This document shows, one piece after another, positions 15,702 through 24,294 of a stretch of DNA of 64,000 nucleotides. The DNA comes from an uncultured Coriobacteriaceae bacterium (lineage in GTDB: Bacteria > Actinomycetota > Coriobacteriia > Coriobacteriales > Atopobiaceae), in NCBI GenBank assembly GCA_902801175.1, contig CADCHF010000002.1, positions 43,335 to 107,334 on the forward strand, read 5' to 3'. Position numbers and translations under genes: made by a program. The notes under the pieces are model-generated. The model saw nothing but the letters and a program-made list of their open reading frames with translations. It was not told where the DNA came from and made no database searches. Every line of letters begins with the position of its first letter. Positions within the stretch are counted from its first letter, which is position 1.

Positions 15702-16778
15702 ATGACCTCGCGAAGCACCTCTGCAAAGCACGCCCCCGCAAAGCACGCATCTGAAAAGCGTGCCCCTCGCGGACGGGTCACCTACTTTGACTGGCTGCGC
15801 GGTGCGGCAACCATAGCCGTCGTTGTGCTGCACATGTTCAACAAGATGCTAACGGACCACACCGTAGCCGAACTTGGGGTGCCAATGGTGCTTGTGTGGA
15901 CCGAGCTGCAGCTGCTGCTTACCCGCTGGGCCGTTCCCTTCTTCCTCATGATCACAGGTGCGCTGCTGCTCAACCCGGCTCGACAGCAGAGTTGGAAGAA
16001 GATCTTCCGCTACGTTTTTCGAATGATCTGCGTGCTATTGGTGTTCTGCCCCATCTACACGTGCATGAGCGCGCGGGGTATCAGCATCGCAGCAATCGTG
16101 GACGGACTCGGAAAGGCGGTAACACAAGGGTCCTGGGACCACCTTTGGTACGTCTACGCTCTCATTGGACTCTACCTGCTAACACCGGCGCTCTCCATCT
16201 ATGTCCGCGCCGCAACGCATGAGCAGCAGCGCTCGGTTTTGCTCATGCTTGCTGTGACGACGCTCTGCATCCCCACGTTCAACTACGCGACCTTGGCAGG
16301 CGTTGTCAACTTTGTGTGGGTCACCTCATCGCTCTTCTACTACCTGCTTGGAAGCTACGCGCATCGCTTCCTCAGACTCGATGCACGGGTGCGCCTGGCG
16401 GGACTTGGCTCATGCGCGCTGGCTGCAGCTGGCATTGCGTTTGTCGTATGCGTACAATACCGCTATCCCAAATGGCTCATCCGTCCCGAATGCCCGCTCG
16501 TGGCAGCCTGGTCGCTCTACCTGTTCCTTTTGGCAAAGACTCACCTTGACGGACGCCAGGCCCCCAAGCCGCTCGCCCTCACCTCGAGCCTGAGCCTTGC
16601 CGTCTATCTGCTGCACCCGCTGCCGCTGATTGTGCTCTACCGGCGCCTTTGGTGGATGCCCTACCAAACGCTGCCCCCCGTGATCTTTGAGCTTGTGGTG
16701 CTTGCCATCGTTCTTGGGGTATCCATTCCCGCCGCCATGCTGCTCAAGCGCGTACCCGGCCTGCGAAAGATCCTGTGA
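15702..16778 (+). CDS. Acyltransferase-3 family membrane protein
   Basis: This 358-residue, ten-helix type protein is related to the one at 8527-9588. It has YFDWLRGAATIAVVVLHMFNK near the N-terminus with the conserved His, LLLTRWAVPFFLMITGALLLNPARQQSWKK, and GSWDHLWYVYALIGLYLLTPAL. The family transfers acyl groups to glycans or peptidoglycan-linked polymers at the membrane. The first 25 residues are Lys/Ala/His-rich with KHAPAKHASEK near-repeats. The ATG at 15702 is preceded by GAAGGAA. It is the sole gene in its transcript before the cobalamin arm begins 120 bases later. Confidence 0.86.
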   Translation: MTSRSTSAKHAPAKHASEKRAPRGRVTYFDWLRGAATIAVVVLHMFNKMLTDHTVAELGVPMVLVWTELQLLLTRWAVPFFLMITGALLLNPARQQSWKKIFRYVFRMICVLLVFCPIYTCMSARGISIAAIVDGLGKAVTQGSWDHLWYVYALIGLYLLTPALSIYVRAATHEQQRSVLLMLAVTTLCIPTFNYATLAGVVNFVWVTSSLFYYLLGSYAHRFLRLDARVRLAGLGSCALAAAGIAFVVCVQYRYPKWLIRPECPLVAAWSLYLFLLAKTHLDGRQAPKPLALTSSLSLAVYLLHPLPLIVLYRRLWWMPYQTLPPVIFELVVLAIVLGVSIPAAMLLKRVPGLRKIL

Positions 16779-16901
16779 CGGCATGCAGGTCCTGGCTGCT
16801 TTTGCCGCAAGGCACAGCGACAACAAACCCGCCTGCAGAGGGGCGTCTGTTACAATAGCGCGCGTCATTGCACCCGCCACAGCCAGGACTTGGACGACCT
16901 C

Positions 16902-17228
16902 ATGAGCGCACCGCAGCAGGGACTCCACAACTCAAGCTCGTTCTTTCGCAACGTAAGCTGCGCCTACTTTCCCTGCCACGAGGGCGTGGACGAGAGCGAG
17001 TTCAACTGCCTGTTCTGCTATTGCCCGCTCTATGCGCTCGGGCCAGAATGCGGTGGCGACTTCTCGTACACGGCCGGCGGCATCAAGGACTGCTCGGGCT
17101 GCACCAGGCTGCATCGCGCGGACCAGGGCGTTGCAATCGTGAGGGAGAAGTTCCCGCTTCTCGCCAAGCTGGCAAGTTTGCCCGACGGCGCTGACGACAC
17201 GCGTCAAGGGGGCGAGCAGGCCCAGTGA
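16902..17228 (+). CDS. Cysteine-rich small domain protein of the cobalamin locus
   Basis: This protein of about 108 residues has eight or more Cys residues arranged as CAYFPCHEG, NCLFCYCPLYALGPECGG and DCSGCTRLH. This is the cysteine-rich small domain (PF04071-type) that recurs next to cobalamin genes and whose biochemical role is unknown; metal or Fe-S binding is plausible. The ATG at 16902 has only a weak upstream site, and a TTG four codons earlier is possible. A TACAAT element at 16851-16856 may be the -10 of this arm. Its stop overlaps the start of cobU by four bases. Confidence 0.8.
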   Translation: MSAPQQGLHNSSSFFRNVSCAYFPCHEGVDESEFNCLFCYCPLYALGPECGGDFSYTAGGIKDCSGCTRLHRADQGVAIVREKFPLLAKLASLPDGADDTRQGGEQAQ

Positions 17229-17752
17229 ACGTACTTGTGACCGGGGGCTCAGCAAGTGGCAAGTCACTTTATGCCGAGCAGCTTGCCTGCCACCTCTCCC
17301 CCACTCGCATCTATCTCGCAACCATGTCCCCAGAGGGCCACGAAGCCCAGAGGCGCATCGCACGTCATCGTGCACAGCGTGCAGATGGCGGCTTTGCCAC
17401 TATAGAGTGCAACGGCACGCTTCCGCGTTGCCGCTTTGATGGCGTCGTGCTTCTCGATGACCTGGGCAATCTCGTTGCGCAGGCGCTCTTTGCGCAAGAT
17501 GGCGCCATGGCAGACCCAAGCTCGGTGCTCGACCGGCTCGACCGTGAGGTCGCAGGGCTCTTTGGACATGCAGATCACGTGGTGGTTGTGGGTAACGAGG
17601 TTGGAGCCGAGGGGCGCTCCCTCTACGCAGGGACGCGCACCTGGGTTGAGCTGATGGGCTCGCTCGCCTGCAAAACAGCCGCCCGGGCCGATGCCGTGGT
17701 TGAGGTCACCGCTGGCATTCCCTGTCTGCTCAAGGGGGCGCTCCCATGCTAG
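17225..17752 (+). CDS. cobU: CobU-type adenosylcobinamide kinase/guanylyltransferase
   Basis: This 175-residue protein is of normal CobU length. It has the P-loop GGSASGKS (residues 7-14), RIYLATM and an IARHRAQR segment carrying the His that is guanylylated in CobU. The LLDDLGN motif and a C-terminal VTAGIPCLLKG are present. The usual NEVGxGIVP segment is altered to NEVGAEGRSLYAG, so the Ile-Val-Pro is missing. CobU phosphorylates adenosylcobinamide and activates it with GTP. It starts with GTG inside the preceding stop and overlaps cobS by seven bases. Confidence 0.85.
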   Translation: MNVLVTGGSASGKSLYAEQLACHLSPTRIYLATMSPEGHEAQRRIARHRAQRADGGFATIECNGTLPRCRFDGVVLLDDLGNLVAQALFAQDGAMADPSSVLDRLDREVAGLFGHADHVVVVGNEVGAEGRSLYAGTRTWVELMGSLACKTAARADAVVEVTAGIPCLLKGALPC

Positions 17753-18513
17753 TTGTGCGCGCCATCGTGACGGCATTCTCGTTCTTCTCGGCCATCCCCA
17801 TGCCCTACCTCGAGTGGGACGACGCCAACATGCGCTACATGATGGCCGCGTTTCCACTTGTTGGACTGGTCATTGGGGCGCTGTGGTGGCTTTGGGGCCA
17901 GGCCTCGTTTGCGGCGTCATTTGGTGCCATGCTGCGCGGCGTGGGCTTTGCGCTCGTTCCCGTGCTCGTCACTGGCGGAATTCACCTCGATGGCATGGCG
18001 GACGTGATCGACGCTCAGTCGAGTCATGCGAGCCCCGAGCGTAAGCGCGAGATTCTCAAGGACCCACACGTTGGCTCCTTTGCCATCATCGGTACGTGCA
18101 GTTACCTCATGGCCTTTGCTGCGCTGGCGAGCGAGCTTAACGCCGCGCAGCTGCCAGCCCTTACCTGCATTCCCATTGTTAGCCGCTGCCTGAGCGGACT
18201 GGTCACCGTCACGTTGCGCACCTCAAAGAGCGAGGGCATGCTCGCGGCCGAGCAGGCCTCAGCAGACGCTCGCGTCGTGCGTCTTGTGCTCGCCTGCGCC
18301 TGGGTCGCCGCAACCGCGTGCCTGCTTGTGACCGCTCCGGCAGCAGCCCTGCTGGCAACCGTCGCCTCGTGGGCCGTGGTCGCCTCGGTCTGGCATCTGG
18401 CCAAGACCCAGTTTGGCGGCATGAGCGGCGACCTCGCCGGATACCTCCTGCAGATGGTGGAGCTCGCCATGCTTGCGGCCCTTGTCGTAAACGGAAGGCT
18501 GTGGTGGTCTTGA
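17746..18513 (+). CDS. cobS: Adenosylcobinamide-GDP ribazoletransferase
   Basis: This 255-residue, polytopic membrane enzyme joins adenosylcobinamide-GDP with alpha-ribazole (phosphate) to make the nucleotide loop of cobalamin. The N-terminal AFSFFSAIPMPYLEW and the GGIHLDGMADVIDA motif with catalytic acidic residues are diagnostic, followed by RKREILKDPHVGSFA. Length is normal. It overlaps cobU upstream and the second CobU-like gene downstream, so the arm is a tight operon. Confidence 0.93.
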   Translation: MLVVRAIVTAFSFFSAIPMPYLEWDDANMRYMMAAFPLVGLVIGALWWLWGQASFAASFGAMLRGVGFALVPVLVTGGIHLDGMADVIDAQSSHASPERKREILKDPHVGSFAIIGTCSYLMAFAALASELNAAQLPALTCIPIVSRCLSGLVTVTLRTSKSEGMLAAEQASADARVVRLVLACAWVAATACLLVTAPAAALLATVASWAVVASVWHLAKTQFGGMSGDLAGYLLQMVELAMLAALVVNGRLWWS

Positions 18514-18869
18514 TCTTGGTCATAGGAGGAATCGCGTCGGGAAAGCGCAGCTACGTGCGCTCGCTCGGCTATGGCGACCATGAGATGAGCGGCGAGCTGG
18601 GTGCCCCGGCCCCGGTATTGCTCGACCTCGACGAGCTGCTGCGTGCGGGAGCCCTCGACAGCGACAGCTGGCAGACACTGCAACGCAAGCAGGTAATCTG
18701 TTGCTGCGAGGTGGGCCAGGGCGTGGTTCCCCTCGACGGTAACGAGCGCGCATGGCGCGAGCTCGTCGGACGCACCTGCAGTCGCTTGGCCACAGAGGCA
18801 AGCTGCGTCATCCGCATGGTCTGCGGCATTCCCACCGTCCTCAAGCAGACCCGTTCAGAGGGAGCGTGA
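18504..18869 (+). CDS. Short second CobU-like protein
   Basis: This protein of about 121 residues opens with a P-loop (GGIASGKRS) and ends with EVGQGVVP, then ERAWRELVGRTCSRLA and VCGIPTVLK. These are the conserved beginning and end of CobU. About 50-60 residues of the middle, including the RIYLAT and guanylylated-His region, are absent. The start is GTG at 18504 (or TTG at 18510, overlapping the cobS stop), after GGAAGG. It keeps precisely the VVP segment that the full-length cobU upstream has lost. It may be a decayed duplicate, a kinase-only form or a partner subunit. Protein-level conservation argues against simple decay. Confidence 0.68.
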   Translation: MVLILVIGGIASGKRSYVRSLGYGDHEMSGELGAPAPVLLDLDELLRAGALDSDSWQTLQRKQVICCCEVGQGVVPLDGNERAWRELVGRTCSRLATEASCVIRMVCGIPTVLKQTRSEGA

Positions 18870-18873
18870 CAAC

Positions 18874-19389
18874 ATGTCTAAAGCCCGCAAACGCACCGCG
18901 CTGCTGTCCCTGATCCTAGCCGTAGTCGTTGGCCTTGTTGTTACGATGCCAGCCTTTGCCCGCGTGGAGCTCGACGACGGGACCTATCTTGTTGACGTCA
19001 CGCTCGAGGGCGGCAGCGGCAAGGCGACCATCGATACACCTGCGACCGTCACAGTCAACGGCGGCGCGGCAACCGTCACCGTTGTCTGGTCGAGCCCCAA
19101 CTACGACTACATGATTGTTGCGGGCGAAACCTACCATCCCACCAACACCGAAGGGAACTCGACCTTTGAGATTCCCGTCGACGCACTCGACGTGCCGCTT
19201 GAGGTCGTGGCCGACACGACGGCCATGAGCGTCCCGCACGAGATCGACTACCAGATCATCTTTGACGCGTCGAGCGCACAGGCCACAAGCAACGGCCAGC
19301 CAATGCAGGCGCTACCTGTTGTCTGTGGCATCGCGTCGCTTGTCGCAGTAGGTTGCGCGGTCCTCGTTATACGGAGGAAGAAGGCCTAA
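18874..19389 (+). CDS. Secreted, C-terminally anchored protein of the cobalamin locus
   Basis: This 171-residue protein has a signal peptide (LLSLILAVVVGLVVTMPAFA), a beta-rich domain and a C-terminal transmembrane helix followed by RRKKA. The domain has DDGTYLVDV, TVTVNGGAATVTVVW, SSPNYDYM and STFEIPVDALD, plus HEIDYQIIF. The lipoprotein at 35465-35962, at the other end of the B12 locus, has the same order of motifs (ADGSYDIAV, CTLTVADG, YTFDIPVEALD, DHTIIF), so I regard them as one family. The fold and motifs are loosely reminiscent of NEAT-type ligand-binding domains. Corrinoid, cobalt or haem binding at the cell surface is inference from context. It starts three bases after the CobU-like stop. 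Confidence 0.75.
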   Translation: MSKARKRTALLSLILAVVVGLVVTMPAFARVELDDGTYLVDVTLEGGSGKATIDTPATVTVNGGAATVTVVWSSPNYDYMIVAGETYHPTNTEGNSTFEIPVDALDVPLEVVADTTAMSVPHEIDYQIIFDASSAQATSNGQPMQALPVVCGIASLVAVGCAVLVIRRKKA

Positions 19390-19405
19390 CGCCCTCAGAA
19401 GAACG

Positions 19406-20023
19406 CTACTCGAGCGTCCCTGCCCAGCGCCTGACGCCCCCTATGCGCAGCGAGCTTCCCTCGAGGCAGACGCGTGCCTCGAGTCCCTCGGCGGGTGCTA
19501 CCTGCCAACAGAAGTAGTCATCGTAGCCGGCAAAGCCCTCGCACTGCGAATCGGCAAAGGCGCTGAAGATCGCCATGATGGTGCCCCCATGAGCTACTAT
19601 CACCAGTCGCTCTTCGCCACGCTGGAACGCCTCATGCACCAGGCCCTCAAAGGCGGCGCACACCCGTGCCACGTATCCCGCGCGCGAGTCCCCACCCGGA
19701 CAGGCGCCCGTACAGCCGCCGTCCACCCAGGCTCGATAGACCGGGTCGTCGTACATCTCGGCGGCACTGCGGCCCTCGAACGCGCCAAAGTCAAACTCCT
19801 CCAGCCCAGCGACCTCAATGAGCTCGGCCTGGGGAAAGCATATCTGCGCAGACTCCCGCGCACGTGCCAGCCTGCTCACGTACACACGCTGTACCTGCGG
19901 AAACACTCCTGCACGCATGCACTGAGTGCGACCGGTGGCACTCAGCGGCTCATCGGTCAGACCCAGGTAGCGGTGGGCCTCGTTAGAAGAAGTGGCCCCA
20001 TGGCGACAGATGAGAAGCCTCAT
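19406..20023 (-). CDS. cobC: Histidine phosphatase family, likely alpha-ribazole phosphatase
   Basis: This 205-residue protein has the RHG phosphatase signature (ICRHGATSSNE, residues 5-15), LEEFDFGAFEG with the acid residue, and VIVAHGGTIMAIF with the second catalytic His. In this context it is the CobC phosphatase that removes the 5' phosphate of alpha-ribazole phosphate (or of adenosylcobalamin phosphate). Its ATG overlaps the cobT stop, and AGGAGG precedes it. Last gene of the riboswitch-led operon; 16 bases separate it from the convergent arm, with no strong terminator visible. Confidence 0.85.
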   Translation of the reverse strand: MRLLICRHGATSSNEAHRYLGLTDEPLSATGRTQCMRAGVFPQVQRVYVSRLARARESAQICFPQAELIEVAGLEEFDFGAFEGRSAAEMYDDPVYRAWVDGGCTGACPGGDSRAGYVARVCAAFEGLVHEAFQRGEERLVIVAHGGTIMAIFSAFADSQCEGFAGYDDYFCWQVAPAEGLEARVCLEGSSLRIGGVRRWAGTLE

Positions 20024-21078
20024 TGCGGGTCCTCCTCATAGGGCTCAATCCCACAGTCGGCAAAGGTCGTGCCCCTATAGAGACCGAGCGCCATGTCAAG
20101 GAGCGGTATGAGACAGGCAGCGCCCGTTCCCTCCCCCAGATGCATTCCAACGTCGAGCGGTGGCGTGAGCCCAAGCTCACGCATGACAAGCCGGGCAGCC
20201 GGTTCGCTCGAAAGATGCGAGGCAAGCATGGCACCCCTGCACTCGGGTTGCAGGCGCAACGCACAGAGCGCCGCTATCGAACTGATGAGGCCATCGATCA
20301 CGACTGGCACTCGATACTGGGCACCTCCCAGAAACATCCCACACATGCCGCTGATGTCAAAGCCCCCAAGTGCCGCCAGCACTCCAAGTACGTCGCTGGG
20401 GTCGCAGTCATTTACGGCCAGCGCCCGCTCCACAGCGCGGGTCTTGCGAGCTAACCCACTGTTTGAGAGGCCTGCGCCTCGCCCAACCACCTCGGCAGGC
20501 CTCGCTCCGGTCAGCGCGCAGGCGACCGCGGCGGCCGTCGTGGTGTTTCCAATGCCCATTTCGCCCACAGCAACGATGCGATAGCCTTTAGCAGCGAGCT
20601 CTCCCACCAGCTCGGCACCTGCGCGTACGGCCGCAAGCGCCTGAGCTCGCGACATCGCTGGCCCTTGGGTGATGTCTGCCGTTCCAGCACCAATGCGACG
20701 CGACAGGATCGACGGGCTATTGGGTAAGGTCGCCATGCCCATGTCCACGGCAATGCAATCGATGCCCATGCCCTCGCACATTTTGCAGACCGACGAGACG
20801 CCGCGCGCAATGTTGTCGGCAACTACCGATGTGACCTCCTGGCCACATTGGGAGACACCCTGCGCCACCACGCCGTTGTCAGCACAGAGCACGGCCACGC
20901 ACCTCCGCGAGAGGTCGACCTCTGCCGAACCCGTGAGCGCCGCAATCTGCACGATGGCATCCTCGAGCAGCCCGAGCGCGCCAATGGGCTTGGCGATGGC
21001 GTTCCAGCGCCGCCGCGCCTCGGCCCCCGCTTGGGCGCTCGGTGCGGCCAGCACGAGATCGCGCAGGTAGTCATCCAT
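20020..21078 (-). CDS. cobT: Nicotinate-nucleotide-dimethylbenzimidazole phosphoribosyltransferase
   Basis: This 352-residue enzyme transfers the phosphoribosyl of nicotinate mononucleotide to the lower-ligand base, giving alpha-ribazole phosphate. Motifs seen are KPIGALGLLED, CVAVLCADNGVVAQGVSQCGQEVT, VGEMGIGNTTTAAAV and LLDMALGLYRGTTFADCGIEP. The start ATG at 21076-21078 is preceded by GGGAGC. The lower ligand used by this organism cannot be read from the sequence. No bluB or bza genes are in the window. Confidence 0.93.
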   Translation of the reverse strand: MDDYLRDLVLAAPSAQAGAEARRRWNAIAKPIGALGLLEDAIVQIAALTGSAEVDLSRRCVAVLCADNGVVAQGVSQCGQEVTSVVADNIARGVSSVCKMCEGMGIDCIAVDMGMATLPNSPSILSRRIGAGTADITQGPAMSRAQALAAVRAGAELVGELAAKGYRIVAVGEMGIGNTTTAAAVACALTGARPAEVVGRGAGLSNSGLARKTRAVERALAVNDCDPSDVLGVLAALGGFDISGMCGMFLGGAQYRVPVVIDGLISSIAALCALRLQPECRGAMLASHLSSEPAARLVMRELGLTPPLDVGMHLGEGTGAACLIPLLDMALGLYRGTTFADCGIEPYEEDPQ

Positions 21079-21107
21079 GTTTGCTCCCATCTTGCGCACC
21101 GGTGGCA

Positions 21108-21761
21108 CTAGTCCCTTTGGTTGTTCGACGCCATGTAAAGCAAGGCGTTCACGATGGCAGCCGCTATGTTGGAGCCACCCTTGCGCCCACGCGCCACAAT
21201 ATGTTCCACTGGTGCCCGCATGATCTGCTCCTTGGACTCCACGACGTTCACGAAGCCCACGGGCACGCCAATCACGAGGGCCGGCTCCCGCATCACACCG
21301 TCTTCGAGCAGCTCGGCAAGGCGCATGAGCGCAGTGGGGGCATTCCCAATGGCAAAGATTGTAGGACCTGGCAAAAGCGATGCGCGCTCCATGCTCACTG
21401 CCGATCGAGTCACGCCGCGCTGCTTGGCCTCGTCGGCAACATCAGAGTCGGCAATATAGGTCCGCACCTCGCCACCAAAGCGCGCCACCACGCGCTTGTT
21501 GATGCCCGCAGCCACCATCGTTGTGTCAGTCACGATGGTGGCCCCAGCGGCGAGTGCCGAAACGCCCTGCTCGATTGCATGCTCCGAGAAGTGCAAGGTC
21601 TGAGCATAGTCAAAGTCCGCCGAGGTATGAATCACGCGCTTGACCACAAGCTCGGTGGCAGGGTCAAAGCCATGCGGTCCAAGCTCCTGGCCAATGATCG
21701 CAAAGCTTTGGGCCTCTATGTCCTCTGGCCGCAGGATAGCCGGAGTCCCCGTGCTGCTCAT
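21108..21761 (-). CDS. cbiC: Cobalt-precorrin-8 methylmutase
   Basis: This 217-residue protein is of the CbiC/CobH family, which moves the methyl group from C-11 to C-12 to give cobyrinate. It has KRVIHTSADFDYA with the catalytic His, TIVTDTTMVAAGINK, IGNAPTALMRLAELL, IGVPVGFVNVVESKE and GRKGGSNIAAAIVNALL. Full length. The ATG overlaps the cbiP stop by four bases and follows GAGGAGGG. Confidence 0.94.
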   Translation of the reverse strand: MSSTGTPAILRPEDIEAQSFAIIGQELGPHGFDPATELVVKRVIHTSADFDYAQTLHFSEHAIEQGVSALAAGATIVTDTTMVAAGINKRVVARFGGEVRTYIADSDVADEAKQRGVTRSAVSMERASLLPGPTIFAIGNAPTALMRLAELLEDGVMREPALVIGVPVGFVNVVESKEQIMRAPVEHIVARGRKGGSNIAAAIVNALLYMASNNQRD

Positions 21762-23263
21762 ACGCCCTCCTCAATGATTTGATAGATGCGCTCCATGTCG
21801 AGGCTCGATCGCACACCACTGGCAAGCAGGTCGTACTGCTCCTGCCGGTAGCTCACCATGTCAAAGGCCTGCGCTGCCTGCGGATCGAGGCCCTTCGCCA
21901 AAAGAAGCGCCCGCGCAAGGGCATTGGTCACCGCAGCATGGTCAAAGAGCCCGTGCAAGTAGCAGCCATAGACGTTGCCGCATTGGCAGCCGTCCTCAAC
22001 ATGGTCCGTGCCGCCGCGGCCCAAGGCAACGAGCGGCTGTCCTCCCCGGCGCTCGGTACGTCCCATGTGAATCTCATAGCCAAGGACCGGCTGCCCCGAA
22101 AGCGCGCTCAGCACGCCCCCAACCTCGCCAAACGTTCCCTCCGATTGCACGGTGCGCTTCTCGCGGCCAAAGACCGTTTGCACGGGCAACAGCCCCATGC
22201 CCGCCATCTCGCCGGCGGCCTCCATGCCCTCAGGGTCGCTGATCAGCTCGCCCAGCATCTGATAGCCACCGCAGATGCCCAGCACCGCACAGCCGCGGTC
22301 TGACGCGCGCAGGATGGCCGCCTCGAGTCCGGTGGTACGCAGCCATCGTAGGTCGTCCATGGTCGATTTGGTGCCAGGGAGGATGATGAGGTCGGGATTG
22401 CCCAGCTCTGCGGGTCGGGAGACATAGCGGAGCCCTATCCCCTCCGCCGCCTCGAGCGCGATGAAGTCGGTGAAGTTCGAGATCTTGGGTAGCCTCACAA
22501 CAGCAACGTCAACAAGCCCGGCACCCGCACGCATGGCCAGACGGTCAGAGAGGCTGTCCTCGTCGTCTATGTCGAGCTGCATGTAAGGGACAACGCCCAA
22601 GACCGGCACGCCCATCTTGGCACGCAGGATGTCGAGCCCCGGCTCAAGAATGGTCACGTCTCCACGAAACTTGTTGACGATCGACCCCTTGACCCGCTGG
22701 CGCTCATGATCTTCGAGCAGCATCATGGTGCCAATGAGCTGCGCAAACACACCTCCTCGATCGATATCGCCCACTAGGGCAACCGGCGCGTCGACCATCT
22801 GGGCAAGCCCCATGTTAACGATGTCGTCGCGTTTGAGGTTGACCTCGGCAGGGCTGCCCGCGCCTTCGACGAGAATCACGTCATAGGAGCTTGCGAGCTC
22901 CTCGTAGGCCTCCATGATCTGGTCCTTGAGCGTGTGGCGAAAGGCAAAGTAGTCGCGCGCGGCCATGGTTCCGAGCGACTTTCCGCGCACGATCACCTGA
23001 CTGCCCATGTCGGTCGTGGGCTTGAGCAGGATGGGGTTCATGGCCACCGTTGGCTCGATGCCCGCAGCCTCCGCCTGCACCACCTGCGCTCGCCCCATCT
23101 CGAGCCCTTCGGCTGTAATGGCCGAGTTCAGCGCCATGTTCTGCGACTTAAAAGGCGCAACGCGCACGCCGTCCTGGGCAAGCACACGACAGAGTCCTGC
23201 CACCAGCAGGCTCTTGCCCACGCCCGACATCGTCCCCTGCACCATCAGCGACTTTGCCCTCAT
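21758..23263 (-). CDS. cbiP: Cobyric acid synthase
   Basis: This 501-residue glutamine-dependent amidotransferase amidates side chains b, d, e and g of adenosyl-cobyrinate diamide. The N-terminal ATP-binding QGTMSGVGKSLL motif and LVEGAGSPAEVNLKRDDIVN are typical, and DIDRGGVFAQ follows. The triad-type glutaminase domain starts near residue 255, with LPGTKSTMDDL and the nucleophile Cys in GCAVLGICGGYQMLG, and a C-terminal YGCYLHGLFD His. The ATG at 23263 lies after AGGAGG and overlaps the cobD stop by four bases. Confidence 0.94.
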   Translation of the reverse strand: MRAKSLMVQGTMSGVGKSLLVAGLCRVLAQDGVRVAPFKSQNMALNSAITAEGLEMGRAQVVQAEAAGIEPTVAMNPILLKPTTDMGSQVIVRGKSLGTMAARDYFAFRHTLKDQIMEAYEELASSYDVILVEGAGSPAEVNLKRDDIVNMGLAQMVDAPVALVGDIDRGGVFAQLIGTMMLLEDHERQRVKGSIVNKFRGDVTILEPGLDILRAKMGVPVLGVVPYMQLDIDDEDSLSDRLAMRAGAGLVDVAVVRLPKISNFTDFIALEAAEGIGLRYVSRPAELGNPDLIILPGTKSTMDDLRWLRTTGLEAAILRASDRGCAVLGICGGYQMLGELISDPEGMEAAGEMAGMGLLPVQTVFGREKRTVQSEGTFGEVGGVLSALSGQPVLGYEIHMGRTERRGGQPLVALGRGGTDHVEDGCQCGNVYGCYLHGLFDHAAVTNALARALLLAKGLDPQAAQAFDMVSYRQEQYDLLASGVRSSLDMERIYQIIEEGV

Positions 23264-24291
23264 GCGCACACCTCCTGCAGCGCTGCCATCAACCGGTCAT
23301 TCTCTTGGGGCGTTCGCACGGCCACTCGGTACCAGCGGTCGCTCAGCCCGCGGTAGTTATCGCAGCTCCGCACGAGAATCCCTCGTGCAAGAAGCGCCTC
23401 GGCAAGCCCGGTTGGACCCTCAAAGAGCAGATAGTTGGCCTCGCCGGGAACTACCGCCATGCCGCACGCCTCAAGCGAGGCGCGCAGGCGAGCGCGCTCC
23501 GCCGCAACCAGGCGACGGCTTCTCTCGAGATGGTCATGCTCCCCAAGGCAGGCAACTCCCGCAAGCTGGGCCGGCACGGAGACCGCCCACGGCTGTCCAG
23601 CGGCAGCCATCCTTGCCAGCAGTTCCGCATCGGAGCAAATCGCGTAGCCCAGGCGCAGCCCCGCTAGGGCAAAGGTCTTGGTAAAGGCCTTGATGACCAC
23701 CAGATTTTTGTTGTCCGCAACCAGGGCACTTGACCCCGCGCGCTCCGTGAGCTCGACAAAGCACTCGTCCAGCGCCACAAGTGCACCCGCCGCACGAGCC
23801 TGCTCAAGACAAGTGCCAAGAAGACCTGCGTCCACGCAGCGGCCCGTTGGGTTGTTGGGATTGGCAAGAACCACAAGGTCGATGCCCTCGTCGATGCGCT
23901 CGAGCACCTCTTTAGTCAATGCAAAGCCATCCTCACGGCGAAGGTCGTGCCACACGATCTGACACCCCACCTGTTCGAGCGCCTGCTCGTAGCCCGAGTA
24001 GCAAGGCGCCACGAGCAGCGCGCGCCGTGGCTTTGCTGCCTGAACGAGCCGCACTATGGCGTCGGTCGCGCCAGCCGTGGCCTGCATCCATTCCCTGTGC
24101 ACGCCCTCATAGGCAGCGAGCGCATCGGTTAGCGCCTGGCAGTGCGGGTCGGGATAGACCGCATAGGCATCGACGTTGTCCCGCAGCACCTCGCGCACCC
24201 GTGCGGGCATCCCACAGGGATTGAGGTTGGCAGAAAAGTCGAGGACACCCGCATGGACATAGATGTCACCGCCATGCTCAAACCGTTCCAT
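23260..24291 (-). CDS. cobD: CobD-like threonine-phosphate decarboxylase (aminotransferase fold)
   Basis: This 343-residue fold-type I PLP protein has LDFSANLNPCGMP near the N-terminus, VLANPNNPTGR, LVALDECFVELT and the PLP lysine in KAFTKTFALAGLRLGYA. By similarity and by its place between cbiB and cbiP it is the L-threonine-O-3-phosphate decarboxylase that makes the aminopropanol phosphate linker. It could instead be annotated as a histidinol-phosphate aminotransferase paralogue; the SANLNP motif and context favour CobD. AAGGAG precedes the ATG. Confidence 0.87.
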   Translation of the reverse strand: MERFEHGGDIYVHAGVLDFSANLNPCGMPARVREVLRDNVDAYAVYPDPHCQALTDALAAYEGVHREWMQATAGATDAIVRLVQAAKPRRALLVAPCYSGYEQALEQVGCQIVWHDLRREDGFALTKEVLERIDEGIDLVVLANPNNPTGRCVDAGLLGTCLEQARAAGALVALDECFVELTERAGSSALVADNKNLVVIKAFTKTFALAGLRLGYAICSDAELLARMAAAGQPWAVSVPAQLAGVACLGEHDHLERSRRLVAAERARLRASLEACGMAVVPGEANYLLFEGPTGLAEALLARGILVRSCDNYRGLSDRWYRVAVRTPQENDRLMAALQEVCA

Positions 24292-24294
24292 GGC

